A DNA stretch of 34,074 bases from [Haemophilus] felis. Lineage in GTDB: Bacteria; Pseudomonadota; Gammaproteobacteria; Enterobacterales; Pasteurellaceae. The position numbers and the translations under genes were made by a program. Positions 1 through 8,392 of the stretch are shown piece after piece (the first letter of the stretch is position 1; each line of letters begins with the position of its first letter). The notes below the pieces were generated by a model. The model saw only the letters and a program-made list of their open reading frames with translations. It was not told the origin of the DNA and did not search any database. Location of the stretch: positions 1 to 34,074 of the forward strand of contig MUYB01000027.1 in assembly GCA_002015125.1 (NCBI GenBank), in the 5' to 3' direction.

Positions 1-14
1 AAGTTGTGGACTAT

Positions 15-56
15 AAAAAAAGTGCGCCAGAAAACAACTTCCAACGCACTTTTTTA
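15..56 (-). terminator. Rho-independent terminator of the leftward lipoprotein gene
   Basis: An 11-bp perfect stem (16-26 with 45-55) has an 18-base loop and ends in a T run on the minus strand. It lies about 60 bases past the stop codon of the lipoprotein gene. The A run on the other side also makes a T run on the plus strand, so it could work in both directions. Confidence 0.75.
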
Positions 57-113
57 CGATCCAGATCGCAGAATTGAAATTTATATTTAAAACTTCTTGG
101 CGAACATTATTTA

Positions 114-656
114 CTACTGCACATACCGCTGAATCAATTTGTTGCGTTCCGTTTCAGTGGCTAACCTTAAATTCTCTAATTCACGTAATTTTTTTTGAAA
201 TTCAGTGGCTTTTTTGCTTGAAGTGTTCTCAGCTAGATTTAAATCAAGTGTATCAACGGCAACTGAATGAGTTTGTCTGAATTTTTGTGCCAGTGAAATA
301 ACATCAGGATCTTTTAGAGCAAGCTGATTTAATTCATCAATGGCTTTTTTCACTTCCAAATGTACGCTGTTGCCTAATTGTTTTGCTTTTTCCACCGTAA
401 CGGAATCGCCCTCCACACGAGCTTGATGATAAGCAAAAAACGCTTGCAGAACTCTTGTATGTGCCGTTTCATTCCAGTTTTCTAAGCGTTCAAAGTCTTT
501 ACGAAATTGCTCTTCTTTGGTTAAGGTCTTTTTACTAACTGTGTCTGTTTTAACCGCTGTTTCACTACTCGTCGCCGTTTTATCATCAGCATTATCACAA
601 GCAACGATAAATGCCGCTAAAATCGAAACTATACTCAATTGAATTATTTTTTTCAT
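114..656 (-). CDS. Small predicted lipoprotein of unknown function
   Basis: The 180-residue protein starts with a short basic stretch (MKK), then a hydrophobic segment, then a lipobox ending IVAC with the cysteine at residue 20. This predicts signal peptidase II processing and membrane anchoring. The mature part is charged and mostly helical, with a Thr/Ser-rich linker at about residues 24-45 and then Lys/Glu-rich helices to the C-terminus. I recognise no enzyme motif and propose no function. The ATG has GGAG just upstream. It lies 62 bases beyond the dtd stop on the same strand, so it may be read from the dtd operon, from its own TATAAT box, or both. Confidence 0.8.
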   Translation of the reverse strand: MKKIIQLSIVSILAAFIVACDNADDKTATSSETAVKTDTVSKKTLTKEEQFRKDFERLENWNETAHTRVLQAFFAYHQARVEGDSVTVEKAKQLGNSVHLEVKKAIDELNQLALKDPDVISLAQKFRQTHSVAVDTLDLNLAENTSSKKATEFQKKLRELENLRLATETERNKLIQRYVQ

Positions 657-695
657 TTTTTCTCCAAAATATTTGAAATGTTAAATGTTGTATAA

Positions 696-701
696 ATTAT
701 A
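696..701 (-). promoter_or_regulatory. Candidate -10 box for the lipoprotein gene
   Basis: On the minus strand a perfect TATAAT lies about 40 bases before the lipoprotein start. No good -35 hexamer is visible at the expected spacing, inside the end of dtd, so this is a weak call. Confidence 0.35.
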
Positions 702-718
702 ACAAATTTACGACGCAT

Positions 719-1153
719 TTACACTCTTAACCAAAAAGTAACAGGTCCGTCGTTGGTTAAGATCACTTGCATATCTGCGCCGAATTTGCCTGTGGCGGTG
801 GTGATTTTGCTGGCGCTTTGTTGCGCCATATATTCATATAGCTCATTGGCTAACGCAGGTGAGGCGCCGCGTGAGAAGCTTGGGCGTAAACCTTTTTGGG
901 TGTCTGCGACAAGGGTGAATTGTGAAACGAGCAAAATTTCACCTTGCACCTGTTGTACATTTAAATTCATTTTGTCATTTTCATCGCTGAAAATGCGGTA
1001 ATTCAGAATTTTCTCTAACAAGCGGTCGGCTTTGTCTTTCGTGTCTTCTTTCTCTACGCCAAGCAAGACCAACAACCCTTTTTGGATTTGTCCGACGATT
1101 TGATTGTCCACGCTGACGCTAGCTTGGGTTACCCGTTGAATTAATGCGATCAT
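719..1153 (-). CDS. dtd: D-aminoacyl-tRNA deacylase
   Basis: This cytosolic enzyme hydrolyses the ester bond of D-amino acids (and glycine) wrongly attached to tRNA. The 144-residue length is normal for bacterial DTD. The two signature motifs are present: SQFTL at residues 77-81 and NDGPVT at 134-139, the latter carrying the Gly-cisPro pair that gives chiral proofreading. The N-terminus [13 protein letters not shown] is typical. The ATG follows the TAA of the yihY-like gene after two bases, so the two are almost certainly co-transcribed and translationally coupled. The yihY-dtd neighbourhood is also known from enterobacteria. Confidence 0.96.
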   Translation of the reverse strand: MIALIQRVTQASVSVDNQIVGQIQKGLLVLLGVEKEDTKDKADRLLEKILNYRIFSDENDKMNLNVQQVQGEILLVSQFTLVADTQKGLRPSFSRGASPALANELYEYMAQQSASKITTATGKFGADMQVILTNDGPVTFWLRV

Positions 1154-1155
1154 AG

Positions 1156-2010
1156 TTAAGTTCCTTGTTTAATTTGTTCAATACTCAGTTCTTCTGTTTT
1201 GAGGCGTTGCATATCTGTTAATACAGAAGAAAGTTGTGCGCCTAACAAAATCACTACCCAACTCACTTGAATCCACAGCAGCATGAGCGGAAGGGTTGCC
1301 ATTGCGCCGTAAATTAATTGGTAGGATGGGAAGGTAACGATATACCAAGCAAATGCCTGTTTACCGAGGGTAAAGAAAATGGCGGCGATTAAGGCGCCAG
1401 CGGCAGAGTGCAGCAGTTTCACTTTTTTGTTTGGCACAACGGAATAAATGAGGGTGAAAATCAGCCAAGTGAGGATAAAAGGCACAAGACTTAAGATTTT
1501 GAAACCAAAAGGCAGCGATAAATTGGAATCAATCATGATAGAAACATAGCTGCTCACGCCGATGCTAGCGCCGATTAACAATGGACCAAAGGTTAAGATA
1601 AACCAGTAAATCGCAATGGAAATCACTAAAGGGCGCGTGCTTGTGTCATGCCAAATGGAATTAAGTGTGCGGTCAATGGAATTAATCAGCATTAGCGCCA
1701 CCGCAACTAAACTGATGATGCCAACGGCGCTCATTTTTTTGGAATTGTTGACAAATTCATCAATATATTGCCCAACGGTGTCGCTCGCAGAGGGGGCGAA
1801 ATTAGTGAAAATAAACTGTTTTAATTCCCCTGTTATTTCATTAAATACAGGGAATGCAGAGAAAACGGAAAAAATCACCATCACTAAGGGCACGAGGGCA
1901 AGCATAGTGCTATAGGTTAAATAGCCTGCGGCTTGCGTGAGTTTATTTTGTTTAAATCTATGTAAGAAAAGTTGTAAAAATAAACGAATTTTTACAGAGA
2001 ATGTGTTCAT
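1156..2010 (-). CDS. YihY/BrkB-family inner-membrane protein
   Basis: A protein of 284 residues with about six hydrophobic membrane segments and the family's N-terminal pattern, including [16 protein letters not shown] near residues 28-43. BrkB/YihY proteins are inner-membrane proteins of uncertain function; the old name 'ribonuclease BN' is not supported. I chose the ATG at 2010 rather than an upstream TTG because GGAG lies seven bases before it and because it overlaps the stop of the upstream ychJ-like gene as ATGA. This points to coupling in a ychJ-yihY-dtd transcription unit. Confidence 0.9.
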   Translation of the reverse strand: MNTFSVKIRLFLQLFLHRFKQNKLTQAAGYLTYSTMLALVPLVMVIFSVFSAFPVFNEITGELKQFIFTNFAPSASDTVGQYIDEFVNNSKKMSAVGIISLVAVALMLINSIDRTLNSIWHDTSTRPLVISIAIYWFILTFGPLLIGASIGVSSYVSIMIDSNLSLPFGFKILSLVPFILTWLIFTLIYSVVPNKKVKLLHSAAGALIAAIFFTLGKQAFAWYIVTFPSYQLIYGAMATLPLMLLWIQVSWVVILLGAQLSSVLTDMQRLKTEELSIEQIKQGT

Positions 2011-2486
2011 AAAAAAGCTCCACAACAATGTTTGAATTTTTTATTTGTACCACAAATGCAGGGTTGCTTCATGGTGGGTCGTGCCACCGTGGGATCGATG
2101 AAATACCAGCACTGGTTAATGTTAACAAAAACAGAATATTCGTGGTGAATCTGCTGACCTTGTGCTAATGCGTAAAATGCCTCAAATTCCACGGCGCTAT
2201 GGATTGGCGATAATGTCTTATGTTGCAGAATGTTTAAGCCTTGCCATTCTGTGCTTTCTGCCCAGTTTAATAAAGCGTCCATATCTAATAAGGATTGTTG
2301 GCTTGGCACGGTGGTTTGTTGGATATAGTCGATATTTTTAAGTACATATGCACAATAACGTGAACGCATTAATTGTTCGGCGTTAATCGGTTTTTTCTTA
2401 AAACGATGAAAGCCCTCACAACAATCTTGATAGCATAAACCTGATTGGCAAGGACACATTGTTATTTCTTCTATGAACTCATTCAT
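2007..2486 (-). CDS. YchJ-family SEC-C zinc-motif protein
   Basis: A 159-residue protein with a cysteine cluster at each end: [13 protein letters not shown] at residues 11-23, and a second one, [13 protein letters not shown], close to the C-terminus. Both are SEC-C type zinc-binding motifs, and the middle matches the YchJ core fold (for example [13 protein letters not shown]). The biochemical role of YchJ is not established. The start codon is preceded by AAGGGA. It is the first gene of the leftward ychJ-yihY-dtd group and diverges from rpe across a 133-base gap. Confidence 0.88.
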   Translation of the reverse strand: MNEFIEEITMCPCQSGLCYQDCCEGFHRFKKKPINAEQLMRSRYCAYVLKNIDYIQQTTVPSQQSLLDMDALLNWAESTEWQGLNILQHKTLSPIHSAVEFEAFYALAQGQQIHHEYSVFVNINQCWYFIDPTVARPTMKQPCICGTNKKFKHCCGAFL

Positions 2487-2619
2487 TATATCCCTTACAC
2501 CTGATTACAAAAGGCGATATTGTAACAAAGGCAAACTCACTTGCGTATAAAATTTCCTTAATAATTCAAGGATAAAGTAGTACACTAAACGCCGTTTTTT
2601 TCTTGTTTATGAGGTTACA

Positions 2620-3288
2620 ATGAAGCCCTATTTAATCGCTCCCTCAATTTTATCGGCGGATTTAGCTCGCCTCGGCGATGATGTAAAAGCCGTGCTAGAC
2701 GGCGGTGCCGACGTTATTCATTTTGATGTAATGGATAACCATTATGTGCCAAATTTAACCTTTGGACCTGCGGTGTGCAAAGCGTTGCGTGATTATGGCG
2801 TTACCGCCCCCATTGATGTGCATTTAATGGTGAAGCCAGTGGATCGCATTATTCCTGATTTTGCCAAGGCTGGCGCCAGCTATATTACGTTTCACCCTGA
2901 AGCCAGCGAACATATTGACCGCTCTTTGCAGTTGATTCGTGATTGTGGTTGTAAATCTGGCTTGGTGTTTAATCCTGCCACGCCGTTGAGCTATTTGGAT
3001 TATGTGATGGATAAAGTGGATGTGATTTTGTTAATGTCCGTGAATCCGGGCTTTGGCGGTCAATCCTTTATTCCTAGCACTTTAGCAAAATTGCGTGAAG
3101 TCCGTCGTCGCATTGATGAAAGCGGTTTGGATATTCGTCTTGAAGTGGACGGTGGTGTTAAAGTGAACAATATCGCAGAAATTGCCAAAGCAGGGGCGGA
3201 TATGTTTGTAGCGGGCTCGGCGATTTTTGATCAGCCTGATTACAAAAAAGTCATTGATGAAATGCGTCAGCAATTAGCCACGGTTTAA
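2620..3288 (+). CDS. rpe: Ribulose-phosphate 3-epimerase
   Basis: It interconverts D-ribulose 5-phosphate and D-xylulose 5-phosphate in the pentose phosphate pathway. The 222-residue TIM barrel is full length. Visible landmarks are the N-terminal [16 protein letters not shown], the metal-site strand DVIHFDVMD, the second histidine strand [19 protein letters not shown] for phosphate binding, and LEVDGGV with the catalytic aspartate. GAGG precedes the ATG. It heads a rpe-gph-trpS unit with gaps of only 14 and 18 bases, the same order as the end of the enterobacterial dam operon. I could not assign a convincing promoter in the 133-base upstream gap. Confidence 0.97.
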   Translation: MKPYLIAPSILSADLARLGDDVKAVLDGGADVIHFDVMDNHYVPNLTFGPAVCKALRDYGVTAPIDVHLMVKPVDRIIPDFAKAGASYITFHPEASEHIDRSLQLIRDCGCKSGLVFNPATPLSYLDYVMDKVDVILLMSVNPGFGGQSFIPSTLAKLREVRRRIDESGLDIRLEVDGGVKVNNIAEIAKAGADMFVAGSAIFDQPDYKKVIDEMRQQLATV

Positions 3289-3302
3289 TAAAAGAGAAAA
3301 AT

Positions 3303-3977
3303 ATGACACAGTTTAAATTAATCGGTTTTGACTTAGACGGTACGCTAGTCAACAGTTTGCCAGACTTGGCGTTATCCGTAAATTCGGCGTTGGCGGAATT
3401 TGATTTGCCCCAAGCCCCTGAAAACTTGGTGCTAACTTGGATTGGCAACGGCGCCGACGTTTTAATTGCTCGGGCGTTGGCGTGGGCGAAAGAGCAAACA
3501 GGCAGAACCTTAACTGATGAAAAAATCAAAACATTGAAATACCGTTTTGGCGTTTATTACGGCGAAAATTTGTGCAATTTAAGCCATTTATATCCAAACG
3601 TAAAAAGCACGCTGGAGCAATTGCACGCACAAGGCTACATTCTTGCGGTGGTTACTAACAAACCAACCAAGCACGTTCAGCCAGTGTTACACGCTTTCGG
3701 CATCGATCATTTATTCAGCGAATTTTTGGGCGGTCAGTCCTTGCCAGCCATTAAACCGCACCCTGCACCACTATACTATTTGTGCGGTAAGTTTGGCTTA
3801 TATCCAAAGCAAGTGCTGTTCGTAGGCGATTCCAAAAATGACATTTTAGCGGCGCACGCTGCTGGCTGTGCGGTGGTAGGCTTAACTTACGGCTACAACT
3901 ACAACGTGCCTATCGCCGAAGCCAAACCTGATTGGGTGTTTGATGATTTCGCTGATATTTTAACCATTACAAAATAA
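3303..3977 (+). CDS. gph: Phosphoglycolate phosphatase (HAD family)
   Basis: It dephosphorylates 2-phosphoglycolate, which arises from repair of 3'-phosphoglycolate DNA ends, and feeds glycolate back to metabolism. The 224-residue protein has the HAD nucleophile motif FDLDGTL (Asp10 and Asp12), a helical cap domain at about residues 20-90, the VVTNKP motif with the conserved threonine, and the metal-binding GDSKND motif in the C-terminal third. Its place between rpe and trpS supports Gph over other HAD phosphatases. The ATG follows AGAGAAAAAT directly. Confidence 0.94.
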   Translation: MTQFKLIGFDLDGTLVNSLPDLALSVNSALAEFDLPQAPENLVLTWIGNGADVLIARALAWAKEQTGRTLTDEKIKTLKYRFGVYYGENLCNLSHLYPNVKSTLEQLHAQGYILAVVTNKPTKHVQPVLHAFGIDHLFSEFLGGQSLPAIKPHPAPLYYLCGKFGLYPKQVLFVGDSKNDILAAHAAGCAVVGLTYGYNYNVPIAEAKPDWVFDDFADILTITK

Positions 3978-3995
3978 CAAAAAGAGAGAAGAAAA

Positions 3996-4994
3996 ATGAG
4001 CAAACCTGTTGTATTAAGCGGCGTGCAGCCCTCGGGCGAATTAACCATTGGGAACTATCTCGGTGCGTTACGCCAGTGGGTGAAAATGCAAGATGATTAC
4101 GAATGTTTATTTTGCATTGTGGATTTGCACGCTATCACTGTTCGTCAAGATCCCGTGGCACTTCGCAAAGCCACATTGGACGTGTTGGCGTTGTATTTAG
4201 CCTGCGGTATCGATCCTGAAAAAAGCACAATTTTTATTCAATCTCACGTGCCTGAACACACGCAACTGGCTTGGGTGCTCAATTGTTATACCTATTTCGG
4301 CGAAATGGGGCGAATGACGCAGTTTAAAGACAAATCCGCCCGTCACGCCGAAAATATCAACGTCGGGCTGTTTACTTACCCTGTGTTAATGGCAGCGGAT
4401 ATTTTGTTATATCAAGCCAACCAAGTGCCTGTAGGCGAAGATCAAAAACAACATTTGGAAATTACCCGTGATATTGCTAACCGCTTTAACGCTTTGTATG
4501 GCAATTTATTTGCAGTGCCTGAACCTTTCATTCCTAAAGCAGGCGCACGTGTGATGTCTTTGCTTGAACCTGAGAAAAAAATGTCCAAGTCAGATGAAAA
4601 TCGCAACAACGTCATCGGTTTGTTGGAAGATCCAAAAGCGGTGGCGAAGAAAATTAAACGAGCGGTAACCGATTCCGACGAACCGCCAGTGGTGCGTTAT
4701 GACGTGCAAAATAAAGCTGGCGTGTCTAACTTGCTGGATATTCTCGCTGGCGTCAGCGGTAAATCCATTGCAGAATTAGAAGCGGAATTTGAGGGCAAAA
4801 TGTACGGACATCTCAAAAATGCCGTCGCCGAAGAAGTGTCCGCAATGCTCGCCACCTTACAAGAACGCTTCCACCACTTCCGCAACAACGAAGAGCTACT
4901 CAACAAAATCGCCCGTGACGGCGCCCAAAAAGCCCGTGAACGTGCGAAGAAAACCCTCGCCGCAGTGTATGAGGCTGTGGGGTTTGTGGCTTAG
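3996..4994 (+). CDS. trpS: Tryptophanyl-tRNA synthetase
   Basis: Class I aminoacyl-tRNA synthetase that charges tRNA-Trp. The 332 residues match the usual bacterial length. The HIGH-like signature is TIGN within [17 protein letters not shown], near residues 12-28, and the KMSKS loop is KKMSKSDEN near residue 195. GRMTQFKDK and [10 protein letters not shown], both typical of TrpS, are also present. AAGAGAGAAG precedes the ATG. It is the last gene of the rpe-gph-trpS operon and is followed by a strong terminator. Confidence 0.97.
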   Translation: MSKPVVLSGVQPSGELTIGNYLGALRQWVKMQDDYECLFCIVDLHAITVRQDPVALRKATLDVLALYLACGIDPEKSTIFIQSHVPEHTQLAWVLNCYTYFGEMGRMTQFKDKSARHAENINVGLFTYPVLMAADILLYQANQVPVGEDQKQHLEITRDIANRFNALYGNLFAVPEPFIPKAGARVMSLLEPEKKMSKSDENRNNVIGLLEDPKAVAKKIKRAVTDSDEPPVVRYDVQNKAGVSNLLDILAGVSGKSIAELEAEFEGKMYGHLKNAVAEEVSAMLATLQERFHHFRNNEELLNKIARDGAQKARERAKKTLAAVYEAVGFVA

Positions 4995-5023
4995 GTTTGT
5001 TGCTCTAGGTTTGATTATTTAAT

Positions 5024-5068
5024 ACACAAAACAGGGAAGCGATATATTCTTCCCTGTTTTGTGTTTTT
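5024..5068 (+). terminator. Strong terminator after trpS
   Basis: A 16-bp perfect stem (5024-5039 with 5049-5064) with a 9-base loop is followed by TTTT. It closes the rpe-gph-trpS operon and marks the left edge of the accessory island. Confidence 0.92.
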
Positions 5069-5138
5069 CGCTTTCTTTTCCACGTTATTTCGCGAATTTC
5101 TATGCTATATTAACGGCATTTTTTCGTCCTGTTTTCTC

Positions 5139-5170
5139 ATTGACATCCTCCCCACCCTAAAGGACGTGGT
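5139..5170 (+). mobile_element. IS200/IS605-type end-like hairpin (remnant)
   Basis: The stretch around CATCCTCCCCACCCTAAAGG followed by ACGTGG resembles the subterminal hairpin common at ends of IS200/IS605 (tnpA/tnpB) elements. No transposase or tnpB reading frame is nearby, so this would be a solo end, an excision scar or a passenger sequence. The call rests on my recognition of the motif only. Confidence 0.4.
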
Positions 5171-5199
5171 TTTACGGCACAGCTGATAAAGATTTCATT

Positions 5200-5440
5200 A
5201 TGACCACGGCAAGTTATTCTTCCGATCTTTCTTCGCCTAACGCCGACATCTCGGAAACGCAAATTCGGGAGCAAATGCCTGAAATTTTAGATATTTTGCT
5301 TCGCAATCGCAGTGGCTGTAAAAAGCAGGGCAATCAGCACATTATTTGGGCGAACGATAATTATGTGGCGTTAGATAGCGAAAAATACGCCCCCACCGCC
5401 CCGATTTTGCCCGATCTGATCCCCCTTGAGCAACGTGTGG
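5200..5440 (+). pseudogene. 5' remnant of an R-M methyltransferase-like gene, cut off by the type II R-M insertion
   Basis: About 80 codons are coherent. ETQIREQMPEILDILLRNRS followed by IIWANDNYV resembles the N-terminus of large 'restriction endonuclease subunit M' proteins as I remember that family; this needs a search. After about base 5440 the reading frame runs into AT-rich sequence that forms the promoter of the next gene and stops at 5481, so the last 13 or so residues are not original. Base composition is closer to that of the damaged R-M gene beginning at 7609 than to the R-M pair in between. I infer that both flanking pieces belonged to one older R-M locus. Confidence 0.6.
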
Positions 5441-5458
5441 GATTTTTGTTTTTATTTT

Positions 5459-5493
5459 ATACAGTATTTATTACTGTATAAATTTGCTATAAT
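5459..5493 (+). promoter_or_regulatory. Promoter of the type II R-M pair with an inverted-repeat operator candidate
   Basis: A perfect TATAAT at 5488-5493 is preceded by TGC in extended -10 position. Where the -35 element should lie there is a perfect inverted repeat with 8-base arms, ATACAGTA (5459-5466) and TACTGTAT (5472-5479), spaced by five bases. A protein bound there would block transcription, as C proteins or autoregulating methyltransferases do in other R-M systems. No separate controller gene is visible. The leader is about 27 bases, with no clear Shine-Dalgarno before the ATG at 5527. Confidence 0.6.
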
Positions 5494-5526
5494 CCGCAAA
5501 ATTTTTTTATTTCAGACTAATTCGAT

Positions 5527-6480
5527 ATGGACAAAAAATTCACTTTTATTGATTTATTTGCAGGTGTGGGCGGTTTTCATTTTGCATTAAAAGAGCTTGG
5601 TGGTGAGTGTGTTTTTGCAAGCGAATGGGATGAAAATGCTCAAAAAACTTATGAAGCAAATCACGGAATGAAACCGTTTGGCGACATCACTAAGCCTGAA
5701 ACAAAAGCACAAATTCCATCAAAATTTGATGTGCTTTGTGCAGGATTTCCCTGCCAAGCATTTTCTATTGCAGGCTATCAAAAAGGATTTTCTGATAGTA
5801 GAGGCACGTTATTTTTTGATATTGAACAGATTATTGCAAAGCATCGTCCTAAAATTGTTTTTTTAGAAAATGTAAAAAATCTTGTTACTCACGATAAAGG
5901 GAATACATTTAAAGTTATTTTGGATACATTAGAAAACAAATTGAATTATCAAGTTTTCTATAAAGTAATGAATAGTTGTGAATATGCCAATATTCCGCAA
6001 AATCGAGAGCGTATTTTTATTGTTGCTTTTGATAGATATAGCAAAATGAATTTTTCTCAATTTACTTTCCCTGAAAAAAAGGCTTTAACAAGAACAATTC
6101 ACGATATTCTTGAACAAGAAAAGCAAGATGAGATCTATTATTACGAAAAAACCAAATATATTTCTCAATTAAGAGAAGCAATGAAATCAAAAGATACTCT
6201 TTATCAATGGCGTAGAGTTTACGTTCGTGAAAATAAAAATGGTCTTTGTCCAACATTAACTGCCAATATGGGAACGGGTGGGCATAATGTGCCATTGAGA
6301 ATTGATGATTTCGGTATTAGAAAATTAACGCCAAAAGAATGTTTTGCCTTTCAGGGCTATGATATGAGCAGTTTTGTTATACCAAATATCGCAAAAAGTA
6401 AACTCTATATGCAAGCAGGTAATAGTGTAACTATACCATTGGTTAAGCGTGTTGCTGAACAGTTTTTGAAGGTGCTTTAA
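5527..6480 (+). CDS. DNA (cytosine-5) methyltransferase of a type II R-M system, HhaI-like
   Basis: It transfers a methyl group from S-adenosylmethionine to C5 of cytosine in a specific site, protecting host DNA from the partner nuclease. The motifs run in canonical order over 317 residues: motif I FIDLFAGVGGFHFAL (7-21), motif IV GFPCQAFS with catalytic Cys76, motif VI ENV (114-116), motif VIII QNRER (158-162), a variable target-recognition region at about 165-262, motif IX RKLTPKECFAFQGY, and motif X AGNSV (297-301). By memory the N-terminal half is close to M.HhaI. There is no N-terminal HTH extension. The gene is much more AT-rich than its surroundings, which suggests recent transfer. The target site cannot be read from sequence. 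The downstream endonuclease starts one base after its stop. Confidence 0.95.
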   Translation: MDKKFTFIDLFAGVGGFHFALKELGGECVFASEWDENAQKTYEANHGMKPFGDITKPETKAQIPSKFDVLCAGFPCQAFSIAGYQKGFSDSRGTLFFDIEQIIAKHRPKIVFLENVKNLVTHDKGNTFKVILDTLENKLNYQVFYKVMNSCEYANIPQNRERIFIVAFDRYSKMNFSQFTFPEKKALTRTIHDILEQEKQDEIYYYEKTKYISQLREAMKSKDTLYQWRRVYVRENKNGLCPTLTANMGTGGHNVPLRIDDFGIRKLTPKECFAFQGYDMSSFVIPNIAKSKLYMQAGNSVTIPLVKRVAEQFLKVL

Positions 6481-6481
6481 A

Positions 6482-7600
6482 ATGCAAGAATTAAACATAA
6501 ACTCTGAATATGTAGAGTTATTGAAAATAATGTCTTCATTATCGGGATTGTTTTCCGATAACTCTGTGCCTTATTTATATTACAGAAATGCAGAAAATCT
6601 ATTTTGTTATGCTTTAGGTGCTAGAAACTTGAGTAGAGATGATACTGCTTTTGATGCATTGCTTGATGTAAATGGCAATAATATTGGGATTGGGTTAAAA
6701 ACATTTATATGTACTGGAGATACCAGCACAGAAAAAGTCGCAGAATTTAATCATCTTTCATCAACATTTAATAGTGAAGATCTTGAAGAACTTGCAAGAA
6801 TGGTTGCTAATGCGAGAAATGAAAGAATTTTATTCGCTCAAAGAATATATAATGTTAAAAATGCAATTTATCACCTAGTATCAAGAAAGGAAAATGAACT
6901 TAGAATCTTTGAAGAAAATTATGATTTGATAAATCTTGATAAAATTAAATTAGGAAGATGCACTAAAAGTAGTTTAGTTTTTCAAGATGATAAACATAAT
7001 TATAGTTATAACTATTCCAAAAGTACCTTATTTAAAAAATTTCAAATCCCTGATAAATATCATAGTATTCCAGTCGAGATTATTTCTGAACCTTATAAAT
7101 TATTGATAAATTTAAAATCAATTTTGGAGATGGAAAGTAAAATACAATCTCATCAATATGAAAAAATTGTGTTACCACTTTACTCAACTAGGGATGATAA
7201 TGTTCCTGAATGTAGCGGATTAAATCAATGGAATGCAAGTGGTAGAAGACGCAGTTTAGATGAAGTTTATATTCCGATCCCAGCATTTATTAGAAATAAC
7301 TACCCTGGCTTTTTTCCTGCAAGAGATCAGCCCTTTAATTTAACAACACCAGATGGAAAAATCCTTAATGCTAAAGTTTGTCAAGAAAATGGAAAAGCCT
7401 TGATGACTAATCCTAATTCAGCTCTTGCTGACTGGTTGCTTCGTCAATTATTGAATTTAAAAGAAGGTGAATTAGCGACAATGCTGAGATTACAATTAAT
7501 GGATTGCGATAGTGTGATTATTACTAAAATCAGTGATAATGAGTATAGAATAGATAAGGCAAAATTTGGAGCATATAAAAGATTTAGTGGTCAGCTCTAA
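6482..7600 (+). CDS. Probable type II restriction endonuclease with a B3-like C-terminal DNA-binding domain
   Basis: A 372-residue protein beginning one base after the methyltransferase stop, in the position of the cognate endonuclease. The C-terminal part from about residue 240 (CSGLNQWNASGRRRS, then EVYIPIPAFIRNNYPGFFP and FNLTTPDGK) resembles the B3-like recognition domain of NgoFVII/NgoAVII- and BfiI-type enzymes. The N-terminal part does not show a PLD-type HxK motif. A stretch FDALLDVNGNNIGIGLKTF (57-75) is reminiscent of a PD-(D/E)XK core but lacks the standard acidic residue before the lysine, so the catalytic class is uncertain. The gene is strongly AT-rich. Homology to the older R-M gene resumes about nine bases after its TAA, so the insertion boundary is almost exact. 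Confidence 0.72.
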   Translation: MQELNINSEYVELLKIMSSLSGLFSDNSVPYLYYRNAENLFCYALGARNLSRDDTAFDALLDVNGNNIGIGLKTFICTGDTSTEKVAEFNHLSSTFNSEDLEELARMVANARNERILFAQRIYNVKNAIYHLVSRKENELRIFEENYDLINLDKIKLGRCTKSSLVFQDDKHNYSYNYSKSTLFKKFQIPDKYHSIPVEIISEPYKLLINLKSILEMESKIQSHQYEKIVLPLYSTRDDNVPECSGLNQWNASGRRRSLDEVYIPIPAFIRNNYPGFFPARDQPFNLTTPDGKILNAKVCQENGKALMTNPNSALADWLLRQLLNLKEGELATMLRLQLMDCDSVIITKISDNEYRIDKAKFGAYKRFSGQL

Positions 7601-8383
7601 AAGTACCTATCACCCTCTCCGTTGGCCAGCTCACCACAGGGGTAACCGTACCAGAATGGACAGCGGTGCTGATGCTCTCCAATATCAAATCCCCAGCACT
7701 TTATATGCAGGCAGCGTTTCGAGCACAAAATCCGTGGTGCTATCAGGAAAAAGGCAAAATGCAACAAAAACACAATGCCTATGTGTTTGACTTTGCCCCC
7801 GAACGCACCTTGATGATTTACGACGAATTTGCGAATAATTTGTTTGAACGCACCGCTTGCGGTGGCGGTAGCACGGCACAACGCGCGGAAAATATACAAC
7901 AACTGCTCAACTTTTTCCCGTGATTGCTGAAGATAATCAAGGCAAAATGGTGGCGTTAGATGTCAATCAAGTGCTAACCATTCCCAAAATGCTCAAGGCG
8001 AGAGAAGTGGTGCGACGGGGATTTATGCCAAATCTCTTGTTCCAAAATATCGGCAATATTTTTGCCAACCCAGAAGCGTGGGAGATTTTGGAGCATCTCA
8101 ACCCGATGGCAGAGGGCAAAAATGTACCGGCGAGCCAAGCCACATCAATTGATACTCAAGCGATCCAACTTGATGAAAACGGCAATCCGTTAATTGAACA
8201 GAGCATTGTCATTGCCCAAACCCAAGCTCACTTTGGCGAAAAACGCTATCAAACCGTCAATGAATTTGTGCAACAAGCGGAAAACATTGCCGACGAGCAA
8301 CTGGCACAACAGCTTGCCGACCAACTCAAACAGATCACAACGGAAGCGTTAACCAACCTAGCACAACAGCAGGGCTTAAGCCA

Positions 8384-8392
8384 AAGTGCGGT
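8384..8392 (+). other. DNA uptake signal, AAGTGCGGT
   Basis: An exact 9-base Haemophilus-type uptake signal core lies inside the coding part of the damaged R-M gene. Such signals favour DNA uptake by naturally competent Pasteurellaceae. Confidence 0.7.

Noticed and set aside
3251..3529. Leftward 92-codon frame over rpe/gph
   Set aside because: It is antisense to two clearly recognised genes and has no conserved motif.
5459..5479. LexA (SOS) box upstream of the methyltransferase
   Set aside because: The arms read ACAG first and CTGT second, the reverse of the CTGT-N8-ACAG order of a LexA site.
7912..7923. Programmed ribosomal frameshift joining the two R-M frames
   Set aside because: TTTTTCCC is a weak slippery site, no stimulating structure is seen, and the gene has already lost its 5' part.
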